Translations under genes and position numbers: made by a program
Part shown: piece after piece, positions 55,667 to 64,000 of the stretch
Position numbering within the stretch: the first letter of the stretch is position 1
Layout: each line of letters begins with the position of its first letter
The notes under the pieces: model-generated
Database searches by the model: none
Told to the model about the DNA's origin: nothing
Seen by the model: only the letters and a program-made list of their open reading frames with translations
NCBI GenBank assembly: GCA_973895155.1
Contig: OZ316896.1
Coordinates: 2,356,001 to 2,420,000 of the forward strand
Reading direction: 5' to 3'
DNA length: 64,000 bases
Source: Marsupella aquatica
Taxonomy: Eukaryota; Marchantiophyta

Positions 55667-58250
55667 GTAAAAAAAGTAAAATCTTACGATTTCGGTTGAA
55701 GAGCTAACAATTGAGTAGGAAACGGTAAAAACATTTTAAAAGACACCATTTATTTATTTTTGATACAGACTCAGGCAAAAGCATCAGGTTACTATTTGAC
55801 AAAACAACACTCAAATTTAGTCCTTGACCTACAGCACTCGAACCACTAACCAACTCTCAACTAATGCATTCTCGTCTCTTTCCAGTTGAGCTACTGGCGT
55901 TAATGTCCTCGAAACTTCAGAGTCGGAGAAAAATTAAAACACCTGAACTCGAATGCTCTAAACTCTGAGCACTTCTCTAATGTTGACCGGTGGAATCTTT
56001 GGTAGGCATCTGCTGAACGGGATGGGCAGCGCACCAGGACAGCAGGGTGCACGGTAAGCAAAACCTAATCGCTAGGAGAGATAAATGACCAACGACTTGG
56101 CTAGGCCGACTACGCAAGGAGAGCCGGCGAGGAGCGCCTCATTCAGTGTCAGGCCAAAAGGCCGGTTCAGCTTGTGTGACCAAGGGGCCTCATGGGATAA
56201 ACTTACGTGCCGGAAACCATTTGGTAACTGAAACACAATATCAATACGGAAGTTACAATCCAAAAGAATTCCCTGGTATCCGCACGTATGTGCAACCCAT
56301 TTGTAGCCTAGACGATGTCTCTGTTGCGCGCGAGTCGAGCCTCCAAAGCAGATTAAACAGGGAACTGATTCGTGCCCCAATAACTGTTGTAATTAATAAT
56401 AACAGGAGTGGAACAGTTCGTTAAAAATATTCTCCGTGGCAATAAGCCCACCATCGTGTCTGAAGTTTTCTTTAACCGGTTACCAAGGGGTCCCTTTGAT
56501 AGCAGAATCCGTGGCAAATGCATACACCTTTTGTCAACACATCAAACCTGCTCGAACCGTCGAAGCATTGGACCAGGTCCATTCATAGCATGCCATGTCG
56601 TCTACCTAGACACGATTTTCCAAGCTTTCTACCTGTCGCTTTCGCAAAAATGTGCATAGTGTGCAAGTGCTGAGATAATGCTACACGAGAAGCCGAAGGC
56701 TACTTATCCCATTTGCAAATCTAACAAACCAACTTGGAACGAAATGCACTTTCATTACTCCAAATCAAGTCAAACAAGTTGCGACCCACTCCGCCGTCCT
56801 CTGAGACAGAAAGATATCGGCGTACTCTGCCCCATCTTGGATCATCTACTTTAGGTATTAGACGCTTTTCTAATGAGGAAAACAAGAGAGGGAACAGAGG
56901 TTTTCGTTGTTCCAGCACACCGGCAGAAGCTCTTGGAAATGGCAGGAAAACACTCGCATGCTAGAATACTGTCTCTCCTTCCTCGGTGATGATGAATTGG
57001 ATGAAGGCACAACACATGAAATCCTTCCATTCATTTGATTTATTCACCTTCTTACACTCAAACACGCTGCAAGACAGCAGATCAAAGTTTCTAGTTGATG
57101 ATGGGATAATAATAGGTTGACTGGCAAACAGGAAACGTTTATGCAAACAGGTAGTTTTTAGAACATTGGAGGGGATAATGGTACACATTTCAGAGGCGGG
57201 ATTTAGGAGAGATGCCCACGTGACTTCAGGATGGTTTACACTTACAAAGCTTCCAATTCAATTATAGGTCTACGTCCTGGACTGTCTTGCAGAAGCATTA
57301 CATGGTCAGATTAGGTTTAAAGAAGAGCAAAAACTAAGGAATAAGAGGTGCATACCCGACAACGAGTGACAACTTCATCCATTGCTTAATACGTGTTTCC
57401 TGGAGCAAGACCATTTAAGGCTTAATTTGAAGAAGCCTCATTTCAGAACAACTCCGTATGACAATGTCTTTCACAATTTCACCAGGAGTAATTGCGGTCT
57501 TGTCTTCATCAACTTGCTCCATAGCTAGGTACCCGATGACAAGTAAACTGTGGCGGACATCTCTCCTTCGAAGGTAGATAGGGCAGCTGAATGATATTGA
57601 ATCCCAGTGGCTTCTCAACCAGCTATGCCTCCAAATCAGGCACACAAATATACACCAGAGAGCTGTAGAAGAGGAGACAACAAGTCGAAGTGGGCGAGGA
57701 ACGCTGTACCGTCTGAACAGAAAGAAGGGGGAGAACGAACGCTAGGCCCAAACTTGCGCAACTGCAACCCAACGCCACTATGAACTCGACAACCACCGCA
57801 ATTAATGCCGCAAGAGGATTGAACCCGGTGAGGAGAAGATCGCTTCCGTGAAACGCAGGCACGTAGACCTGGAGCTAACAAAAGATGATCAGATCAAACC
57901 CTAAGGCGACATTTTTTCTCCTGCAAGACGAAGTAGGACCCAGGTGGGGCACCAACAACGAAATTTCCAAAATTTTAAGTGGTCCCCGACCGCTTTGTCC
58001 ACTCGGGGTGCAGGTCCTTGATAACAGTCTCGCACTTGGAAACTGGACCCAAGGATGCAAGGAAGCGAAAGCGCGACGGGAGCAGCAGAGCTTGTACACA
58101 GCCTACGTTCACGAAGTAAAACACACTTTGTTGGGCGTCCTTGCAACCCCCGTCCCGGTGGAGAACTATCCGGACGGTTCACTGAAAAAAAATCAATTCC
58201 TTCCTTCCGCCCCACACAACATGGAGCAGTAATTGAACGTTTCCGCCACA
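55667..58250. other. SIZ1 upstream region, no gene called
   Basis: This 2.6 kb may hold untranslated exons and the promoter of SIZ1. Several minus-strand frames of 60-100 codons occur (56,072-56,380; 56,721-56,918; 57,415-57,645; 57,623-57,881), but I recognise none and could not link any to the SAP exon in frame. Confidence 0.4.
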
Positions 58251-58283
58251 GGGTGGTTTCCTCCTTCTCACTTCCGAATCTCT

Positions 58284-58287
58284 CTCG

Positions 58288-58336
<49 letters not shown>
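58284..58336. repeat. TC dinucleotide microsatellite
   Basis: From about 58,292 to 58,335 the text is an almost pure run of tc, preceded by tctctctcgctccc. It gives spurious serine-leucine and arginine-glutamate frames on the two strands. Such runs often lie in plant 5' untranslated regions. Confidence 0.95.
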
Positions 58337-58337
<1 letters not shown>

Positions 58338-58699
58338 TCCTGGGAGGGGCCCAGATCTCGAGACCACCACCAGGCCTGCGCGTTCGCGACCTAGCTCCTG
58401 AAAGATGGAACGGCAGAAGTGGTGGTCAGGTTACAATTGCTACCAGACACACGGGGAACCGAAAATGACATCCTCGCTTTGTTTTACGAACTTGCGATGG
58501 CGACGTAACGAGCAGCAGCAGAAACAACCGACCAACGCTCGTGCAATGCAACACCTCCAGTCGCAGCAGCACCAGGACCGCGTTGGGACACGTAGGGACG
58601 GACTTTCTCTCGTAGTCTCTCGTTCCGCGATCTCACGAGTTTTTCTCGTTCCACTCTACAGCTTTTCTCCTCTCCCTGATTCCCCACAGGAAACGGCGA

Positions 58700-59130
58700 G
58701 AGAGCGCTCTCTCACTCTCTCAGGCACGGTCTGACCGGACGACCCCTGCCTCACCGGTCACACCTACACGGAGGCCGGTCACCACGACGGCAACGGAACC
58801 GATCTGCCCCTCCAGAGCCGGTCACCGCATCGTCGGTGGTTGAGAGGCCGAGAACCCCCGTCCTTGCCCCTCCGTGACGGGTCACACCAGGGTGTCCGGT
58901 TACCGCACTCATCGGAGTCGGCGCGAGACCGGCTATCGCAAGTGATAACGGGACGAGCGTAGCTGAATGACCTGTGACTGCCAGCTATGACGGAAAATGC
59001 CAAAAGGATGACTGGTGACCACCAGTCGTAACGGCATCAGAGCCGCGTTCTTGACCGAAGACTGCCGGTGTTGACGGGCCCGGACTGCTGGGTGAGCCCC
59101 GGTGGACCTGGCGGTGTACCGGCGCTGAGA
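58700..59130. repeat. degenerate CCGGTCACC-word array
   Basis: Words such as ccggtcacaccta, ccggtcaccacgacggcaac, ccggtcaccgcatcgtcgg, cgggtcacaccagg, ccggttaccgcactcatcgg and ctggtgaccaccagtcg recur roughly every 40-55 bases in a GC-rich stretch. No gene is called. It may be an old minisatellite. Confidence 0.5.
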
Positions 59131-60343
59131 GTCGTGAACAACCCCCAAAGGGAGCGCCGCCGCAGTTCTCCGACGACCCCAGCAGGGCTCTCGGCCCTCC
59201 TGTAGCCCTGCCTCTTTACAGCTGGCAGGACGAGAATACCGTACAGTACTCTTTTCGCTTTTGTCGTCTAGAAAGTGGTAAGTTTAGGATAAATCAATGC
59301 AGTCGCCCCTCCGTAAGTGCAACCCCCACAAGCCGAATACTTCCATTGTTAGTGCAACTTTGTCGGTACCGCCATAAACACTCACCAGAATCGCAGGATT
59401 CCTACTGATCCATAAGTGTAAATGGGATTCTTACGAACAACAAATGAATGAGTGGAATCCTCTATAAAGGAGAAAGTTGTACTTATGCATACCTGCAACT
59501 AGTGCATGGGAATGCTTTCCAGACTGCATACAGTCTACAATGTCTAAAGTGCAGGCTCCCCAGAATATGCCCCCAGCCTGCACTTATCCCCGGCATGCAC
59601 TACCCAATAAGTGCATGGAGTTAAGTTTATGCACTCTTGCTTATCTGCATGGTTACAAAACTGCAACACATGCAGTTCAGGCACTTAGAGAAAGAAATTA
59701 GGGCTCAACCACCTACACCCTAAGCCCAACTTCCATCTTCAATGTCTTAGGGTGTATATGGTCTAGGTTTTCAGCCCCTGTTGCAATCCTCCTGACAAAG
59801 GAAAATTTCTGCTTATCGTCTCTACCTGTGAAAATTTAACTAGGAATCCTTTTAAGGGCAGTGGGCAGGGTGAGATTATATGGCAAGAATGCACTTCCAT
59901 GTGGGGGGAGTTGGATGCATTGCAATTGTCTCATGAAACCACTCTGGTGAGGTGTTGAGTGGGCTGCTGTTATAATACCTTGTTTTTCTTGGGAATTCCC
60001 AGTTTATATGAGATTCTTGCCTCTAAAGGTAAATACTGTAGATGCAAAATTTCCTGTAGTTTGTCACCCAGTTTGTCACTTTCTATTGCACATAATGGCA
60101 TGTGCATATTCAGGGCAATCGGACTAACTGGTCACATACTCTTAGACCCAAAGAACATGCATGTCTTATAAGAGCTGGACAAAGTAAGTCATTAATGATT
60201 AACTTTAATTGCCCAGAGAGGCATGGATGTGTGGTAACTCACTTGAGTTGAGACTTATAAATCTAGTGTTCAAATGTTGTGACTGACTTTTCCTTTTCTG
60301 TGTGGTTTCACAGATTTTCCTTGAAATTTTTTTTTAAATATCA
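59131..60343. other. intergenic stretch, no gene seen
   Basis: Has recurring words taagtgca(a/t) and tgcactta between 59,270 and 59,700 (taagtgcaacccc, gtgcaactttg, cctgcacttatcc, aataagtgcatgg, ttatgcactcttgc), which recall the subterminal words of the pogo-like element. No ends or target duplication could be defined. Confidence 0.45.
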
Positions 60344-60640
60344 AATGATAGACTTTAATTGCACATCATACTATTTGCACCGGTCCTGACACCGATAGTA
60401 GGGCTACTACCTTCAGTGAAGATGCAAGGGAATATTCTCCAGGAGAGTTTACATAGACTAGCCCAAATGCCCAAGCTTCACTTTACAAAGTAGGTCATTG
60501 AATGGTAGACTTTAATCTTTAATTACAAATGTACACATGGGTGGTATTTGAGATAGTACCTTCAATGAAAATAGAAAGTAATAGTCACAAGGAGAGTTTA
60601 CATATACTCGCTTGAATGCCCACGGTTTGCTGACACCCAT
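60344..60640. repeat. direct duplication, unit about 145 bases
   Basis: Two diverged copies each hold atgrtagactttaatt, then gtaccttca(a/g)tgaa, then caaggagagtttacata(t/g)ac and gaatgccca or aaatgccca. They start near 60,344 and 60,491. A remnant (attaactttaattgccc) lies near 60,200. Confidence 0.7.
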
Positions 60641-60837
60641 GGTTTAGGTCCCCACCTATTGCATCATGCCAAAATTTACCAAGAGTCATGGTCTAGAGGC
60701 TTCACTCTAGACCATAGGCTCTAGAGTGTAGCTTTCCTTGGGAGTGTGCCTTTCTATGGCCAATTCTTACTTAGATTAGATAGATAAGATGATACCAAGT
60801 GGGGCTTTACAAGAACTGGGGGTAGCAGTTTTTTTTT

Positions 60838-62117
60838 CTATGTGTGAGATGCAATCCAAGTCATTCAAATGTAGGAACAAGTCACACTTCACTGTACATG
60901 AACTTGGGGGCACAATCAAGCAAAATCCATTACCCAACTACTCATATGTTTGTGGGCCCCTTTTTTGTTGATGTGTACATGTTTTTTGTCAAAACTTTAG
61001 ACCTCCTCTTAAGGTGGTCTAAAAGAATCGAGCAAACGGCTGCTCTATTCAGGGTATTGTATTCAATATCTCCATACCTGAGAAATTTTTTCCTTGAAGG
61101 CTAAAAGTAGATCGAGAAGTAGACCCATCCAACAGGGGATAGACATTCTACTTTGGAGTATGCACCACTGTAGCGTAGGCCACAAGGGGGGACAATACCC
61201 AGGGACCCATACCAGGAAAAGGAGACGGTTGGACCTAGACCACCAGCCAGCCAGTGCCCGAGGAAAAACCAGTACTCCCACTACTATACCCCATCCACAC
61301 AGAGCTAAGACCCAAGGCATTTTGGCTCAGGGCTGTCTTGGCGTGTGCAAGGTCTTCAGAAAAATTGGCCTCTAAACACTACAGAATTGTTGGGCAAAAG
61401 TGTTGAGTTAGAAGTTTATCTAAAGGGCCGCGTTTTTCAGGACCGTCTACATTAAAGGCGGCCCTCAAGCATTTTAACTTTGTATGAAACTGGCTTTACT
61501 TTGGATGGAGACACTCAACCATACCCACCATCTTGTAAAGGCCCCCTAGTGCATTCTTTCCAGGAACGTTGCAGTCTTTCAAGGCATGAATTCAAGAGCC
61601 AAAACAACCTTCCGAGTAAGAGACTCAGGGGGGGGCTTTACAAGACAGTGGGGGTCGCTCAGTGCCTCTCCATTCAAGCAAAGCCAATGGTCACTTCCTT
61701 AAGCAAAGTTAAAATGCCTGAGCCAAAATGTGCCAGGTCTGGAATTAATAAATGCAACTCCATGAAAAGAAGTGCGTTCGTTCCGGTTTTTTAGACCACC
61801 CTCAAGATGAGGTCTAAGTTTTGAAAAAAAACATGCACACATCAGCAACAACAAAAAAAAGCAACAAAAAATTGGGGACCCACAAGAGGCCCACTTACAG
61901 ATGACTAGGTTAGGGGGAATGGATTTGCTTGAGTATGGTCTCTTCTCACATATAAATGGCTAGGATTGTATCTCACACATAGGGAAAGAGTGAAGTATGG
62001 TCTCTTCTCACATATAAATGGCTAGGATTGCATCTCACACATAGGGGAAGAGTGGAGTATGGGCTCTTCTCACATATAAATGGCCAGGATTGCATCTCAC
62101 ACATAGGGGGAAAAAGG
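60838..62117. mobile_element. long-inverted-repeat (foldback or MULE-like) element
   Basis: The left arm, about 60,838-61,025, returns inverted at about 61,788-61,981. Matching blocks are ctatgtgtgagat, tcaagcaaa(a)tccatt, gtgggyccc, gatgtgtrcatgtttttt, tcaaaacttwagacctc and ggtggtctaaaa. Pairing may continue outwards past 60,824 and 62,130. The 760-base centre has no recognisable coding segment. A further direct pair, ggggctttacaagaactggggg near 60,802 and ggggctttacaagacagtgggg near 61,633, lies outside and inside the arm. Long arms with no gene suit a nonautonomous Mutator-like or foldback element. No target duplication was found. Confidence 0.65.
61932..62117. repeat. 62-base tandem repeat, three copies
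   Basis: Units start agtatggtctcttctcacat at 61,932, 61,994 and 62,056 (the third reads agtatgggctc). Each contains aaatggctaggattg and atctcacacatagg. The array sits in the right arm of the inverted-repeat element. The left arm has a single, more diverged copy. Confidence 0.9.
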
Positions 62118-62689
62118 AAAGCTGCCCTCCTCAGGTGGGAGAGGAGAGGACGTGGGTATCAACGCTGAATTTGGGGGCACTGAAGGGGCAGAGGGTCTCC
62201 AGAGCTTTTAGCTCCCACAGAACGAGGGTCACGGTGCAACTCCAACTCCTGGCGAAGCAGAGGTGAAGCTGAGGGAGAGGTCGACGACATCGCCATTTGG
62301 GACGAAGAGCATGATGGGCGGCGGAGTGATGGCGCTGTAGTGGATATGGTGACAACCTTTGCCCTGGTCTGTTGCTCAGTCGAGGTTCTGTGAAAGAAAT
62401 TGTGTTGCAAATGTGGAGGAATCGGGAACTCCGCTACTGTTGAATAAGTAGATTGCGTGTTGGACAGTCAGAAATCGTAAGCAGGCAGTTAGCGCCGAAG
62501 TTAGCGGAGTTTTTCTTTCTAACTGAGTAGCATGGGTCTCATGGGGAGTTTGATCCTGGCTCAGGATGAACGCTTGTGGCATGCTTGACACACGCACGAG
62601 AAATCGGAAGGGCGGATTGGAGGTCCAAGAATATTTGGGATTGGGAAGATTTTGCCGGGTGCGAAGTATATTAGAGCGAGGGGAGGACA
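62118..62689. other. no gene called; contains plastid-like fragment
   Basis: Open frames on both strands over 62,131-62,410 exclude each other and have no known domain. The only recognised content is the 16S-like fragment listed separately. Confidence 0.4.
62537..62620 (+). rRNA. fragment of plastid 16S rRNA 5' end (nuclear plastid DNA)
   Basis: The text tctcatggggagtttgatcc and tggctcaggatgaacgct, then ggcatgcttgacacacgcac, follows the start of the plastid or cyanobacterial small-subunit rRNA gene, with the known order gagtttgatcctggctcag, gatgaacgct, ggcatgctt and acacatgcaa. Later bases drift (aatcggaagggcggattgg). About 80 bases of a gene of nearly 1,500 remain, so this is a nonfunctional insert, not a working rRNA gene. 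Confidence 0.8.
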
Positions 62690-64000
62690 TGGAATCCTCT
62701 GACCATTCGCAGGCTCAGGTAACAGAAACTCAAAGTCTTTGAACCGGAATGTTCTCTACATTGGGGTTGGGAATGCTTGGCCTCCCGAAATAATCCGTGC
62801 CCCCTTAAAATCCCCTTCTGCCGCTGTGGGTGTCCTCGGTGGGAGGTTATAGGTGTCCATTGCTGAGCTTGGTCTCTGTTTGTTTATAGGTCAGATGTCT
62901 CCTTGATCTACTGGCACAGGGTCTGAAGGGGAGTCTGGCATCGATTGTTTATTGATGGAGGGTTGGATTGGATTGGGTTGGGTCTACCTCACTTCTCCCG
63001 TCCACGGGAAAACCCAGGCTCTGGATTGTTGGAAGAAATGGACTTCTCCCCGCTCTTACTGACAACCTGAGCATGGTTTTTCCCGTTGATTGTGACAGAG
63101 AACTGCCCTCTTGTGTTGTATCTCCCTTAAGAAAAACACAGTCTAAAGAGTTACTGATTTCCATTGCCTGTACCAAGCTTTTAAATGCGCAGTGCATGCA
63201 CTCTCAGGTTAGGGTTCTTCTATTTCCTGAATTCTCTTGTGAGGAGCAATCACGGAGGTGTAGTCTTGGTCACATCCGGCAGTGAATGATTATACACGAG
63301 GTGATGCAGTTCGTCTCATACCAGGATTACTCAGATAGACAGAAGGATTCCTTTGGTCCCCAATAGTAGAGAAGTGTGGTTGTTTTAAGTATGGAGAAGG
63401 TGGGATTTGGAACTGTCCGTGTTTCGAACTTGGACTTGGTGTTTATTTGTGTAGGTATATGAAACACCCATGGGGAGGGCCAATATGCATAGCTTTTTAC
63501 TAAGAAAGTTCATGGGTCGTCCAGTACTATTGCGGCCCGGCTCCAAACACCTCCCTGCTCTGGTACACTTAAGACTTGTTATTTGTCATCATCTGTCTGT
63601 GAATACTGTTGAGGGAATGAAGTCCAAGAAGCATACTGCAAAAGGAAAATATTCGTGAGCATTTGTTCTCGTTACTGCGTCACGATACTACAGTCGAGTC
63701 TTGCTTGCTTCAGTGTGATATGCTGTCTGAGAGTGATTGTTAAGGATATAAATCTTGAAGTCCATTGTGTTGATAACTTTGTTGAGATTGCCCTATGGTC
63801 ACCGTGTCTTGATCACTGTGTGAAAGGAATGTGAAAGCTTTGCCACATTGAATTAGCTACTTTCGATCCGTTAACAGTACTGAAGGCCAAAGTGCTGTGC
63901 AGGACATGCTCTCTGCAGTGGCTGCAACTGTAGGGCGTGAGGTCCATGTGTTTGTAAGTCCAGCTGCGGTTCCATCGTCAGACGAGGGGCCATCAGCAAG
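62690..64000 (+). CDS. possible start of a gene leaving the right edge, uncertain
   Basis: Two pieces look exon-like. An ATG at 62,690 begins MESSDHSQAQ and runs into a donor (cag, then gtaaca). At about 63,879, after an acceptor-like ttaacag, a frame stays open to the edge, with TEGQSAVQDMLSAVAATVG and HVFVSPAAVPSSDEGPSA. A middle candidate begins after ttgtgtag near 63,455 (VYETPMGRANMHSF) and ends at a stop at 63,656. I could not join them with confidence and recognise no domain. The acidic and Ser-rich composition of the last piece does look coding. Confidence 0.3.

Noticed and set aside
57623-57881. Hydrophobic minus-strand frames upstream of SIZ1
   Set aside because: Two overlapping frames exclude each other, no family match, and no in-frame link to the SAP exon.
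58055-58468. Open frames across the TC microsatellite
   Set aside because: Serine-leucine and arginine-glutamate runs are direct products of the dinucleotide repeat.
62376-62690. Minus-strand 104-codon frame over the 16S-like fragment
   Set aside because: Its middle is the antisense of the plastid 16S rRNA start, a familiar source of false proteins.

Overview
The window is nuclear DNA of a land plant. The genes are intron-rich with GT-AG borders. They include plant-type orthologues of PRL1, DIS3/RRP44A and the SAP-PHD-PINIT-SP-RING SUMO ligase SIZ1, a STIG1-like secreted protein, and a plastid-type antibiotic-biosynthesis-monooxygenase (ABM) protein. Introns of about 80-300 bases and the gene style would suit a seed-free plant (moss, liverwort or lycophyte), but that narrower placement is inference.

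Layout. 1-2,240: an unrecognised reading frame leaving the left edge and a protein-kinase pseudogene, both on the minus strand. 2,435-3,850: three tandem long hairpins with a shared terminal loop, telomere-like repeats and a GC-rich minisatellite. 4,290-7,020: repeats and a Harbinger transposase relic. 7,788-8,153: STIG1-like gene. 8,154-11,840: no gene seen. 11,845-13,730: a second Harbinger relic and tandem repeats. 14,725-19,950 (minus): PRL1, 16 coding exons. 20,226-23,280: repeats and a pogo/Tigger-type element with intact ends and a TA duplication. 24,074-32,551 (plus): DIS3/RRP44A, 24 coding exons, two introns with GC donors. 32,552-36,107: intergenic DNA with large tandem duplications. 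36,888-38,518 (plus): small Rdx/SelW-like protein. 39,786-40,604 (minus): single-exon unknown. 43,761-45,606 (plus): ABM protein. 45,607-49,465: repeats, no gene seen. 49,466-55,594 (minus): SIZ1, 12 coding exons. 55,600-64,000: promoter region, microsatellite, a long-inverted-repeat element, a fragment of plastid 16S rRNA, and perhaps the start of another gene.

The genes do not form a pathway. PRL1 belongs to the spliceosome-associated NineTeen complex, DIS3 is the exosome nuclease, and SIZ1 is a nuclear SUMO ligase, so three nuclear RNA or protein quality-control genes lie in one region, probably by chance. For PRL1, DIS3, SIZ1, the ABM gene and the Rdx gene I built exon models by hand. Each keeps frame from start to stop, giving 491, 947, 966, 288 and 174 residues.
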